From: Petroclostridium sp. X23
Lineage (GTDB): Bacteria; Bacillota; Clostridia; SK-Y3
Reading direction: 5' to 3'
Assembly (NCBI RefSeq): GCF_030013905.1
Contig: NZ_CP124862.1
Span: 2,049,051 to 2,113,050 of the forward strand
Length of the DNA: 64,000 nt
The notes under the pieces were generated by a model that saw only the letters and a program-made list of their open reading frames with translations, had not been told where the DNA came from and ran no database searches. Made by a program: the position numbers and the translations under genes. Position 1 is the first letter of the stretch. Every line of letters begins with the position of its first letter. Below are positions 27,420-36,072 of the stretch, piece by piece.

Positions 27420-27707
27420 ATGTTTAGATTATGGGGAAAGATTATTAAAAACAACAGGATGACCAATCAATATATTGCACAATATGCAAAAAATGATATC
27501 TCTCAAAGTGAAATGTTGGAGGTATGCTTGGAAGAAATATGCCGCGAATTTGATATTCAAAAGCCTCTGTGGTTCCATGTGCATACAAAAGACTTTGCTA
27601 TTTATGGCAGAGCCTCCTTTAATCAAGACGCATTTATTGAAGAAATAGATTTTGACACCTTTGAAATTGAATTAGTAAGAGAAGAAAAGAAGAAGAAACA
27701 GCGATGA
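27420..27707 (+). CDS. Conserved-looking hypothetical protein
   Basis: The 95-residue protein starts MFRLWGKIIKNNRM and ends in a lysine-rich tail. It has alternating hydrophobic patterns (PLWFHVHTKDFAIYGRASFNQDAFIEEIDFDTFEIELV) that look like a compact alpha/beta fold. AAAGGATG lies just upstream of the ATG. A terminator hairpin overlaps its stop codon. No function is recognised, and it stands alone between nrdJ and an ATP-grasp remnant. Confidence 0.6.
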   Translation: MFRLWGKIIKNNRMTNQYIAQYAKNDISQSEMLEVCLEEICREFDIQKPLWFHVHTKDFAIYGRASFNQDAFIEEIDFDTFEIELVREEKKKKQR

Positions 27708-27729
27708 TCTTTTTGCCGCTGTTTCTTTT
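27694..27729 (+). terminator. Rho-independent terminator
   Basis: Stem AGAAACAGCG/CGCTGTTTCT is followed by TTTT. It overlaps the stop codon of the 95-residue gene. Confidence 0.75.
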
Positions 27730-27733
27730 GATA

Positions 27734-28070
27734 TTAACCGACTCTTTTTCCCGGGAAATGAAAAAACGGTTTTTCCGGATCATCCTGCCTCAATAAGTAT
27801 TGGTAGATTTTATTATCCAAATCAATATTCATTTCATTAATTCCCTGCAAGCCAAACATAATATTAAATTCAAAGATGTAGCAGTAATCGTCCATCATCG
27901 CAATATCAAACCCTGCATGATTAATGCCGAGCTCGGTGGCTATCTGAAACACCAAGTCCATGGCTTTTCAGGTTTTACATATACGGTATTAGGAATACTC
28001 TTTCCCCGAAAGGGATTAATGCAAACGTTTTGCATCCCTTGGCCTCAGCCCCCAAAATCTTCTTCTATTT
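27734..28070 (-). pseudogene. Remnant of an ATP-grasp (RimK-like) gene
   Basis: The minus strand encodes MDLVFQIATELGINHAGFDIAMMDDYCYIFEFNIMFGLQGIN, matching the end of ATP-grasp enzymes (the DI...EFN metal and ATP site), and then continues to residue 75. Upstream, fragments such as AKGCKTFALIPFGERV appear in another frame, so a frameshift and loss of the main part are evident. No ribosome binding site serves the short frame. It is best read as a decaying gene. Confidence 0.55.
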
Positions 28071-28178
28071 AATGTTTATACATGCAGAATTAGAATAAAC
28101 GAATTTATCACATCCGTCAATAGGATTATACCAGAAAAGCACGATAAAACCACGAACCTATTTATTTCCAATATCCTT

Positions 28179-29222
28179 TCACAAGGGAAAGCTGGATCTT
28201 TTTTTATAAAGGAGGAAAAAGAAAAATGGTGCTCCTAAAGTAGCAGTAATAATTCCAACCGGTATTTCCATAGGTTGAAAAAGCGTTCGGGCCAAAGTAT
28301 CACTTAAAACAAGCAGAAGCCCTCCTGTAACAGCCGACATTAAAGTAAGATAGCGATAATCATTGCCTACCAACATTCTAGCAATATGGGGAGATACGAT
28401 GCCTATAAACCCGATTGTTCCTGCCACACTCACCGCACTGCCTGCCAATACGGAGGCAGTTATAATAATCAACAGTCTGTAAATCTCAATAGATAGTCCT
28501 AAATTCTTTCCTACTTCTTCTCCAAGAAGAAAAAGATTAATCTTGGGACTCATATAAACAGCAAACAAAATCCCTGCCAAGCTGTAAGGCCAGATTAAAT
28601 GAAAATATGGCCAGCCGCGGCCGATTAAACTTCCGGCCATCCAGGTATAAGTAATTCCAAGTTCATCGGTATGCAGGATCATAATTGCAGAAGTAAAAGC
28701 TGATAACAGTGCTCCCAACGCTACTCCAGCTAAGATAATCGTTACACTGCTGCTACTCCCATCCCGCCTGGACAATCCATAAATAATAAGTCCTGCTAGT
28801 AAAGCTCCGAAAAAAGCAGACGGTGGAAGAAGCTTGATATTTCCCGGCAACAGGCACATCACTGTTACAGCAGCCAAACCTGCGCCGGAATTTGACCCTA
28901 TGATATTCGGCGAAGCTAAAGGATTACGCAGCAGCCCCTGGAGTAAAGCACCGGAAATTGCCATATTTACTCCCACCAATAGACCTGTCATTGTTCGCGG
29001 AAATCTGACGTTCCAGATAATATTCCGAGTCAGTTGATCTTCGCATTTTCCTGAAAAAACTTCCATAACATCCCACAAAGAAAACTGTAAAGTCCCACTA
29101 AAGATACTCATCAAAACTGCCAAGAATAACATAGAAACGAAGAGCGAAACCCAAAACCAGCGTTTTTTTTGCCTGTACCGATGGTGTAATAATTTCGGCA
29201 ATACAACATTTTTTGTTAACAT
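28179..29222 (-). CDS. FecCD-family ABC permease (metal chelate or cobamide uptake)
   Basis: The 347-residue protein has about nine membrane segments and FecCD/BtuC motifs: RFPRTMTGLLVGVNMAISGALLQGLLRNPLASPNIIGSNSGAG and GTIGFIGIVSPHIARMLVGNDYR patterns, of which GALLQGLLRNPLA is the most telling. Such permeases import ferric siderophores, haem or cobalamin. It is the last gene of a seven-gene minus-strand operon, 14 bases after the binding protein. The substrate cannot be read from the sequence. Confidence 0.9.
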   Translation of the reverse strand: MLTKNVVLPKLLHHRYRQKKRWFWVSLFVSMLFLAVLMSIFSGTLQFSLWDVMEVFSGKCEDQLTRNIIWNVRFPRTMTGLLVGVNMAISGALLQGLLRNPLASPNIIGSNSGAGLAAVTVMCLLPGNIKLLPPSAFFGALLAGLIIYGLSRRDGSSSSVTIILAGVALGALLSAFTSAIMILHTDELGITYTWMAGSLIGRGWPYFHLIWPYSLAGILFAVYMSPKINLFLLGEEVGKNLGLSIEIYRLLIIITASVLAGSAVSVAGTIGFIGIVSPHIARMLVGNDYRYLTLMSAVTGGLLLVLSDTLARTLFQPMEIPVGIITATLGAPFFFFLLYKKRSSFPL

Positions 29223-29236
29223 ATTATCCTTCCTGC

Positions 29237-30271
29237 CTATTTGTTCTCAGGAACAATCAGTTTTGCCACAACATCCAAAGCATCTAAAACATTAATTTTA
29301 CCTGGCGACACCTTAATCGGAACAATATAAATTTGATCGTTTTTTACGGCAGATAATCCTTTCCACATCGGATCATCTTTATACATTGCAAGTAATTTTT
29401 CGGCACTCATATTGCCTGCACTCTGTTGATTCCCTTTATTTTCCTGACCGTTACCTTTCCCGCTGCCTTGACCGGTTGTGCTGCGAAAGCCGGGCTGCAA
29501 GATCAGAATAGCATCAGGATCCTTTTGTATAATTGTTTCCATATCAAAAATCACAAATCCGGCTTTAGAAGTTTTAGCCACTTCTTCCGGTACAATATTT
29601 TCAATACCCAGACAAGTCATCAATCTTCCCCAGAAACAAAATGTTTGGGCAGCCATGATGTTTTGGCTTCCTCCTTGAATGAATAAAGCTGTTTTAATCG
29701 GTGAATCAGCTATCTTCGTCCGGAGCTGCTCAGCTTTTTCTTCAACTTTTTGCATATAAGCGGCCGCTTCAGATTGGCATTCCAAAACTTCGGCAATCAA
29801 GTCTATCCTTCCCAACAACTGATCTTCGGCTTTACTGGAATCTATGTAAACAACAGCCGCTCCGGTCCCTTCGAGATTATCAAGAATTTGAGCATGATTG
29901 CGGGCATGCGCTATAATCAAATCAGGAGCCAGCTTGGTGATCATCTCAATATTCGGCGAATTTTCATTAGAAATACTCGGTAAATCCTGCGCTTCTGGCC
30001 GCGGAATCTCATATTCAATGACTTTTCCTACGGGCACTACGCCCAAATCAAAAAGCGTCTCCATCATACTTGAATTTAAGGCTAATACCCTCTTGGGATG
30101 AGCAGGAACCTGTACTTTCCTATTAAGATCATCCGTAATTGCTCTCACCTGTGTTTGAGTACTCTCTTCTCCATTGCTTGCAGTTGAGCTTTGACTGTTG
30201 CCGCAACCTGCCTGCAAAACAATCAAGTATACTGCCAATAATACAGCTAACAATCCTCGTGTTTTCTTCAT
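29237..30271 (-). CDS. Metal-chelate-binding lipoprotein of ABC transporter
   Basis: The 344-residue protein starts with a lipoprotein signal and lipobox LQAGC near residue 23. The Fep/BtuF-type two-lobe fold shows PKRVLALNSSMMETLFDLGV, LIIAHARNHAQILDNLE, and a late ILILQPGF. A Gly/Asn/Gln-rich insert near residues 265-285 (GQGSGKGNGQENKGNQQ) is unusual. AGGAAGGAG precedes the ATG. It feeds the FecCD permease next to it. Confidence 0.88.
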   Translation of the reverse strand: MKKTRGLLAVLLAVYLIVLQAGCGNSQSSTASNGEESTQTQVRAITDDLNRKVQVPAHPKRVLALNSSMMETLFDLGVVPVGKVIEYEIPRPEAQDLPSISNENSPNIEMITKLAPDLIIAHARNHAQILDNLEGTGAAVVYIDSSKAEDQLLGRIDLIAEVLECQSEAAAYMQKVEEKAEQLRTKIADSPIKTALFIQGGSQNIMAAQTFCFWGRLMTCLGIENIVPEEVAKTSKAGFVIFDMETIIQKDPDAILILQPGFRSTTGQGSGKGNGQENKGNQQSAGNMSAEKLLAMYKDDPMWKGLSAVKNDQIYIVPIKVSPGKINVLDALDVVAKLIVPENK

Positions 30272-30276
30272 ATATC

Positions 30277-30873
30277 TTACTCCTTCCTAATTTCAATCCA
30301 ATGGCAAGGTTCGCCTTCGACGTCGGAAATAAGAAAATAACTTTTAATCCCTGTCTTAAACAATAGCTCTTCTAGTTTTTTACCCCTTAAAAAACCTTTT
30401 TCACCTTTTGCCTCCAGCCTTTGGCGGCCTTCTCCCTGAAGACGCCGACGCATTGTCGGCGGGGTATATCGGCCTAAACCACCACCTACAAAAGCAGCAC
30501 CTCCTGCCTTGAGAACTCTGTATATTTCCTGCAGCCCCTTGACCTGATCATGCCAAAACCAAAGCGACCCCCTGCTGATTACCAGCTCGGCGAAATTATC
30601 TTCAAACGGTAATGCTGTAACATCGGCACCAACAAAATGGACTTCATTATTCAATTCATACTCCAGCACGTTATTTTTAGCCTTATTTAATGCCTCAGGA
30701 TCAATATCTATAAAATACATTTCCAACTCTGTAATCTTTGCCAGCTCGATACCCAAAAATCCATGACCGGTTCCGATATCGAGGCATTTTCCGCTGGAAA
30801 TTTGATAATCATCTAGAATTTGCTGGGCAATCAAAGGATAAATAGGCATCAAGTGCCCAAATGGATTTGCCAT
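30277..30873 (-). CDS. SAM-dependent methyltransferase (class I)
   Basis: The 198-residue Rossmann methyltransferase has motif I CLDIGTGHGFLGIELA, an acidic end of strand 2 (MYFIDIDPEAL), and motif post I VGADVTALPFEDN. The segment RVLKAGGAAFVGGGLGRY follows. It lies inside the metal-chelate uptake operon, between the ATPase and the binding protein. This suggests action on the imported ligand or a metal cofactor; that is inference. GGGAGG lies upstream of the ATG. Confidence 0.85.
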   Translation of the reverse strand: MANPFGHLMPIYPLIAQQILDDYQISSGKCLDIGTGHGFLGIELAKITELEMYFIDIDPEALNKAKNNVLEYELNNEVHFVGADVTALPFEDNFAELVISRGSLWFWHDQVKGLQEIYRVLKAGGAAFVGGGLGRYTPPTMRRRLQGEGRQRLEAKGEKGFLRGKKLEELLFKTGIKSYFLISDVEGEPCHWIEIRKE

Positions 30874-30890
30874 TCATTACTTCCTCCCTT

Positions 30891-31667
30891 TCAAGAAATT
30901 TTGGCAGGCAAGACAACGGAACATTCATCTTTGCCAATACTGCAGACAGTTGCGGCAACATCGTAGACATCATGTAAAAGATGGGAGGTAATAATATCCC
31001 GCGGTTTACCATAAGCCCGCACATTCCCCTCTTTCAAAACAACAAAATTGTCGGCAACCGTCATTGCTTGGTTAATATCATGCAAAACCAGAATAAAAGT
31101 CTTCTGATACTGCCTACGGACTTGCTTAATAATATCCAGTAAAAGCCATTGATATTTTAAATCCAAAAAAGTGATTGGCTCGTCTAGCAATACAATCTCA
31201 GTATTTTGGGCAAGAATCATTGCAATCCAGGCTCTTTGCCGTTCCCCACCGGAAATTTTACTTAACGGCCGATCCCTGATTGCCTGCAAATTCATATATT
31301 CAATCACTTCTTCTACTATTTTTTTATCTTCTTCCCCCAAAAACCACCCAAACTTAAGATAAGGGCTTCTCCCCATAGCAACCAAGTCGTATATAGTGGT
31401 ATGTTGAATAGTCTCCAAATTTTGCGGCAATAGAGCAATATGACAGGAAATCCACTTCCGGGTTTTTAATCTAATATCTTCTCCCTTAAATAAAACCTGA
31501 CCGTTATTTGGTTGCAAAAAACCGTTCAAGCAACGCAACAGCGTTGACTTTCCCGATCCATTAGGGCCAATGAGTGCTATGATTTCTCCTTGTTGGACTA
31601 ACATATTTACATTTTTTAAAATACTTTGATTTTTATAAGAAAAATTCAAGTTTTTAATTTGCAGCAT
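30891..31667 (-). CDS. FepC/BtuD-type ABC ATPase
   Basis: Walker A GPNGSGKST, Q-loop LLPQNL, signature ISGGERQRAWIAM, Walker B IVLLDEPITFLDL and the H-loop VLHDINQAM are all present in about 258 residues. The start at 31667 has AGGAG eight bases upstream; a GTG three codons earlier overlaps that site. It energises the FecCD permease encoded two genes downstream. Confidence 0.9.
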   Translation of the reverse strand: MLQIKNLNFSYKNQSILKNVNMLVQQGEIIALIGPNGSGKSTLLRCLNGFLQPNNGQVLFKGEDIRLKTRKWISCHIALLPQNLETIQHTTIYDLVAMGRSPYLKFGWFLGEEDKKIVEEVIEYMNLQAIRDRPLSKISGGERQRAWIAMILAQNTEIVLLDEPITFLDLKYQWLLLDIIKQVRRQYQKTFILVLHDINQAMTVADNFVVLKEGNVRAYGKPRDIITSHLLHDVYDVAATVCSIGKDECSVVLPAKIS

Positions 31668-31689
31668 TTCAATCACTCCTGCCGGCCAG

Positions 31690-32583
31690 CTACTCCCCGG
31701 CTCCTTTTATTACACTCAGGTAATGCTCCCAGCTTTCCCAACGCAAATGAAGGTGGTGTTCAGCCAGAATTTTGGGAATAGCAACTTCAGGTGAAGCAGG
31801 AACAAAAGTTTGCAGTGCCAGATATTCCTGTACCTGTTTAGATAGCAAAAAATCACCGATTTCCAGCAAACGGTCATCGGCTTTCTTGCTCCAAACCATC
31901 ACCTGTGGCATACAGAAAATCCCATCTCGTGGCCAAATTAATCGAGTATTTTTATTACGGGAAATGCGTGCAAATGCAATATTAGTAATCCCTAACGGAT
32001 AGCGGCCTTCATCCACCCCATTCACAACATCAATCGGCGCACCCTCATGTATTACATTATTCTGAAAATCAGCAAATCGATCCAGATAATGCGCCTGCAT
32101 AAAGGTTCGGATTATTTTAGAAACCATCCGATACTCATCCGGCATCAAGATCTGTTTTCTCCAACGTGTTTGCAGTAAATCTTCCCATGAATCCGGAATG
32201 TTATTTTCTTCTAACAGATTCGGATTATAAAACATAGCAAAGGGAATTACCACAAAAGGTTGAAAAAATCCTTTAGCATCTGTAAAACCAGCGTCCACTA
32301 GTTCCTTCCGCATAGGAAAACGGTCAGGTAACGATCGGAAGTTTTCTTCTAAAAAACCCGCAGGCAAATCTGCAAAATCATTAACATGACCAATAATCAG
32401 TTCGGGCATCCGGTCATCCTTTAGATACATTTGAAACAAACCTTCTTCGGTCGGACGATGGGGCTGGGTGATCACTTCTATTTCAACCTTATGCTTTTGT
32501 TCCATCTCACGACCAAATTCTTTTAGCATTTCCTCCAGCGATCTGCTGATATTTAACGGACAGTGTACCAATACTCTTACCAT
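31690..32583 (-). CDS. Substrate-binding-protein-like protein without signal peptide
   Basis: The 297-residue protein resembles extracellular binding proteins (type 2 periplasmic-binding fold): MPELIIGHVNDFADLP, VIPFAMFYNPNLLEENNIPDSWEDLL, GITNIAFARISRN and a late AYL-type C-terminus. Its N-terminus, MVRVLVHCPLNISRSLEEML, has no signal sequence or lipobox, so it should stay in the cytosol. GGAGGATTAG lies upstream. Between an ABC ATPase and a metal-uptake operon, it may bind a metal or anion inside the cell. The function is unknown. Confidence 0.7.
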   Translation of the reverse strand: MVRVLVHCPLNISRSLEEMLKEFGREMEQKHKVEIEVITQPHRPTEEGLFQMYLKDDRMPELIIGHVNDFADLPAGFLEENFRSLPDRFPMRKELVDAGFTDAKGFFQPFVVIPFAMFYNPNLLEENNIPDSWEDLLQTRWRKQILMPDEYRMVSKIIRTFMQAHYLDRFADFQNNVIHEGAPIDVVNGVDEGRYPLGITNIAFARISRNKNTRLIWPRDGIFCMPQVMVWSKKADDRLLEIGDFLLSKQVQEYLALQTFVPASPEVAIPKILAEHHLHLRWESWEHYLSVIKGAGE

Positions 32584-32588
32584 AACAA

Positions 32589-33362
32589 CTAATCCTCCTT
32601 CCCTTCTATTCCAATACTATTTCCCTGTCTGAGGTGATCACGCAAAGCACCGATCTTCTTTTCAAAGCCTGTCAGCCTTTCAAGAATTTTTTTCTCATAA
32701 GGCGTTGTTACGCAAATTTTTTCCATCCCGCCATTTTTCATCACCACTCTTTGATCCGTCATCAACATCAAAGTTGGATCATGCGAAACAACCAGCACAA
32801 TTTTCCCTTGACCGGTCAAAATTTTCAGCGCCTGTAATCGGTCAATGCCTGCATTTTCAATTTCATCAATCAGCACCACCGGAGCATTGCTGATTAAGGC
32901 CACATCTGCCACCATTAAGGCCCTGGACTGTCCACCACTCAATTGTGTGAGATTTGTTGCAAAAGATACCGGTTCACCGGATAGCTGGTTGGTTATATTC
33001 AACACTTCCTTAATGGTTTTATTGGGATCAGCAATGCCACGAACCCGAGCATGCATTAGCAGAAATTCTTCAATCGATATATCAATTACAAAGTTCATAT
33101 TTTGAGATACTTGCGCTACCAAATAACGGATTAACTTTCTATCTTTGTTTTTGTCAACAGGTAAACCATTAATTAAAACACTTCTTCCTGTCAGTGTTTC
33201 TTCTTCGGCATATTGCTCAATATCGGCAATTAATTGGGTTTTTCCTGAACCGGTAGGACCTATGACTGCCAGTACATCACCCGCCTGAATTTCCAACTGT
33301 TTGATTTTCTCCGGAGAGCCGTCTTTATCCCTCCCGCCCAAGATTGTTATTGTTTTAATCAT
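32589..33362 (-). CDS. Atypical soluble ABC-type ATPase
   Basis: The ATPase has Walker A GPTGSGKTQ, signature LSGGQSRALMVAD and Walker B VVLIDEIENAG, where the usual DEP is DEIEN. The N-terminus TILGGRDKDGSPEKIKQLEI differs from importer ATPases, and the C-terminal 40 residues are helical and charged. The start at 33362 is chosen for GGGAG seven bases upstream. It overlaps the GTPase gene by eight bases. No membrane partner of its own lies nearby, so it may act with the cytosolic binding-like protein rather than in transport. The specific role is unknown. Confidence 0.75.
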   Translation of the reverse strand: MIKTITILGGRDKDGSPEKIKQLEIQAGDVLAVIGPTGSGKTQLIADIEQYAEEETLTGRSVLINGLPVDKNKDRKLIRYLVAQVSQNMNFVIDISIEEFLLMHARVRGIADPNKTIKEVLNITNQLSGEPVSFATNLTQLSGGQSRALMVADVALISNAPVVLIDEIENAGIDRLQALKILTGQGKIVLVVSHDPTLMLMTDQRVVMKNGGMEKICVTTPYEKKILERLTGFEKKIGALRDHLRQGNSIGIEGKED

Positions 33363-34056
33363 TTTTTTCTCTCCCAAAATCTACTTTTTTGACATTTCCC
33401 ATCTGATAGGTTTTGCCTACAATAGTCTCCCCGGCACAATAAGAACAGATGGCAGCCGGCATAGGATAGCGCAACTCTTTCCCGGTAATTCCCGTTAAAG
33501 ATTTAAAACTCAAAATATTATTTTTCAATGTCAATGAACCTTGTCCCGTAAGGCCGTTAACATCAAGAATCTGCGCCTGCGGATTTTCCATTTCGACTTT
33601 ATAACGAAATACCTCTCTTTCCGCCTGAGATACAATATCTCCTTTTGTAATTACAACAATATCTGCCGTACTTAACATCGGGCCTACCTTTTTCGGAGTA
33701 TCAATACCAATTAAATTGTCTATTACGCATACCGACAAACAATCAAACACTGCCGGAGCACAGCGATGACACAATCCAGCCGTTTCCAAAACAACCACCT
33801 CCGCTTTCTGCTCCCGAGCCCACTGCTCTACTTCTTCAAGGTTGGCCACATAAAAATGATCAGGACAGATATACTCACTTAAGCCTACAGCTACCGGTAT
33901 CCCCAAACCACGGTACCGCTCATCATCGGATGTTTGCAAACAATCGATTTTGCAGCCCGCCACTGAATATCCATCCTTCAGCAAATGACGAATTGTATGA
34001 AGCATTACTGAAGTTTTTCCCGCCGACGGCGTCCCTGCTACAATAACAAAACGCAC
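33355..34056 (-). CDS. HypB/CobW-like P-loop GTPase with cysteine pairs
   Basis: The 233-residue protein has Walker A GTPSAGKTS at about 8-16, then ETAGLCHRCAP containing a CxxC pair, DIVVITKGD with a TKGD base-recognition motif, and a second pair CSYC near the C-terminus. HypB-type GTPases load nickel, and related ones handle cobalt or zinc. The two cysteine pairs suggest metal binding. The start is a GTG with AAGGTG six bases upstream. It is the first gene of the operon that ends with the FecCD transporter. Confidence 0.75.
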   Translation of the reverse strand: MRFVIVAGTPSAGKTSVMLHTIRHLLKDGYSVAGCKIDCLQTSDDERYRGLGIPVAVGLSEYICPDHFYVANLEEVEQWAREQKAEVVVLETAGLCHRCAPAVFDCLSVCVIDNLIGIDTPKKVGPMLSTADIVVITKGDIVSQAEREVFRYKVEMENPQAQILDVNGLTGQGSLTLKNNILSFKSLTGITGKELRYPMPAAICSYCAGETIVGKTYQMGNVKKVDFGREKND

Positions 34057-34609
34057 CTTAACACCTTCCTCTCATAATTGCTAAAATCATCCCATAAAGT
34101 AATATTTTCTATGCATAGGATTATTTACGAAACATAGGGAAATCTATGTTTCCAAACTTATGGTAGATATATCAATATTTTACCAACACTCATTATGTTG
34201 ATAGGATGATGCATCTATCATCCACAACATTTGATGTTGAATGTAAAATTTAAAGTATAAATGGTAATTATTTTCCGACTTTCAATAATAAACATTATAT
34301 TAGATGAATAAACACAACATAATATAGCCATTATATATCAAGCAATATTACCTGTCAATAATAATCATTACTCAATATAACATAACATAAAGTAATATAA
34401 TCTAATTTCAAATAATTATAATAAAAGACTTACCCCAACATAAAAACTAGGTTAATCATTTGTAGAATGCAGGAATACCAAACGCTTCAGCATTCTGCAA
34501 ATGACTAAGAGGATTTTGCAAAAGGGGTAAAAATACACTGGGGGGATAGAAAGTACACACTACGAAAGGATATTGTACAGAAATGGTTTCATGATTTTAC
34601 CGTGACTAG
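34057..34609. promoter_or_regulatory. Leader region of metal-uptake operon with palindromes
   Basis: About 550 AT-rich bases without a gene. Palindromes are GAAACATAG-N6-CTATGTTTC at 34129-34152 and GGATGAT-N6-ATCATCC at 34204-34223, both within 170 bases of the GTPase start and plausible metal-regulator operators. A long-stem hairpin with 15-base arms (TCATTTGTAGAATGC and its complement) spans 34456-34504. No known riboswitch was recognised. Confidence 0.5.
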
Positions 34610-34641
34610 AAAAGCGATAAGGAAAATTCCTTATCGCTTTT
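34610..34641 (-). terminator. Terminator after nfnB
   Basis: Perfect hairpin AAAAGCGATAAGGAA/TTCCTTATCGCTTTT with T-rich ends on both strands. It lies 40 bases past the nfnB stop codon and could stop transcripts from either side. Confidence 0.75.
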
Positions 34642-34680
34642 AGTAACTTTTTATAGTAATAATATAATCGCAAACCTTTA

Positions 34681-36072
34681 TTATTTACTCATTAATTTTT
34701 CATGAATAGCCTGAGCGGCAGTCTTACCTGCTCCCATGGCCAATATTACCGTTGCAGCGCCTGTTACCGCGTCTCCCCCGGCATATACGCCTTCTTTGCT
34801 GGTCGCTCCTGTTTCTTCTTCTACGATGATGCCGCCCCATTTTTGGGTCTGAAGTCCTTCTGTGGTGGACTTGATGAGCGGGTTAGGAGATTGTCCTATC
34901 GCAATAACGACAGTTTCTACTTCCACTTCATGTTCCGAACCTTTTTTCGCAACTGGTCTTCTTCTTCCGGAAGCGTCCGGCTCACCCAGTTCCATTTCAA
35001 TACATTCTATGGCTTTTACCCAACCGTCTTCTGTGCCGAGGATTTGTGTCGGATTGGTAAGCAGCTTAAATTTGATTCCTTCTTCTTTTGCATGGTGTAC
35101 TTCTTCCAGTCTTGCCGGCATTTCTTCTTCCGAACGGCGGTAAATGATATATACTTCTTCCGCCCCAAGTCTTTTGGCGCTTCTGGCAGCATCCATCGCT
35201 ACGTTTCCGCCTCCCACGACCGCAACTTTTTTGCCTACTCTTACCGGGGTATCACAGTCGGGGAATTGGTAGGCCTTCATCAAATTGATTCTAGTTAAAA
35301 ACTCATTGGCTGAGTAAACACCGTTTAAGTTTTCTCCCGAGATCTTCATAAAGCTTGGAAGTCCTGCGCCTGAACCGATAAATACCGCTTCAAATCCTTC
35401 TTCCATCAGTTCATCTATGGAGTGTACCTTGCCTATGACCATGTTGGTCTTTATCTTTACGCCCATTTCTTTTAGCGCATCTATTTCCTTTTGCACGATG
35501 GCTTTTGGCAGTCTGAATTCTGGGATCCCATACATCAATACACCACCGGGGGTATGGAAAGCTTCAAAGATGGTGACGTCATAACCCTGTTTGGCTAGAT
35601 CTCCCGCACAGGTAAGTCCTGCCGGCCCTGCGCCTATGACCGCTGCCTTTTTGCCGTTAGGTTTTATTTCAACTTTCTCATCTTTACCGTGCTCCATATG
35701 CCAGTCGGCTACAAATCTTTCAAGTCTTCCTATCCCTACCGATTCGCCTTTTTTAGCCCTTACGCACAACTGCTCGCATTGTGATTCCTGCGGACATACT
35801 CTGCCGCATACCGCCGGCAGTGCATTGGTTTCTTTTACCTTGTTGTATGCTCCTTCAAAGTCCCCTTGGGCTACCAGATTAATAAATTCCGGAATCTTTA
35901 CATTGACCGGACATCCCTGTACACAGGGTTTATGTTTGCACTGCAAACATCTTTGGGCTTCTTCTTTTGCCATGTCTTCGGTGTATCCCAATGCTACTTC
36001 CAGGAAGTTTTTATTTCTTACATTAGGATCTTGCTCGGGAATGGCTACTTTCTTTAATGACATATTAGCCAT
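34681..36072 (-). CDS. nfnB: NfnB, large subunit of ferredoxin:NADP+ oxidoreductase (GltD-like)
   Basis: With NfnA it forms an electron-bifurcating transhydrogenase linking NADH, ferredoxin and NADPH. The protein (463 residues) starts MANMSLKKVAIPEQDPNVR. Cysteine motifs for 4Fe-4S clusters are RCLQCKHKPCVQGCPV and CGRVCPQESQCEQLC. FAD-binding GAGPAGLTCAGDLA and NADP-binding VVGGGNVAMDAAR follow, and GVYAGGDAVTGAATVILAMGAG ends it. The start at 36072 has GGGAGGTG six bases upstream; the longer frame lacks a site. It overlaps nfnA by eight bases. Sequence alone cannot exclude a lone glutamate synthase small subunit, but pairing with nfnA settles it. Confidence 0.9.
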   Translation of the reverse strand: MANMSLKKVAIPEQDPNVRNKNFLEVALGYTEDMAKEEAQRCLQCKHKPCVQGCPVNVKIPEFINLVAQGDFEGAYNKVKETNALPAVCGRVCPQESQCEQLCVRAKKGESVGIGRLERFVADWHMEHGKDEKVEIKPNGKKAAVIGAGPAGLTCAGDLAKQGYDVTIFEAFHTPGGVLMYGIPEFRLPKAIVQKEIDALKEMGVKIKTNMVIGKVHSIDELMEEGFEAVFIGSGAGLPSFMKISGENLNGVYSANEFLTRINLMKAYQFPDCDTPVRVGKKVAVVGGGNVAMDAARSAKRLGAEEVYIIYRRSEEEMPARLEEVHHAKEEGIKFKLLTNPTQILGTEDGWVKAIECIEMELGEPDASGRRRPVAKKGSEHEVEVETVVIAIGQSPNPLIKSTTEGLQTQKWGGIIVEEETGATSKEGVYAGGDAVTGAATVILAMGAGKTAAQAIHEKLMSK

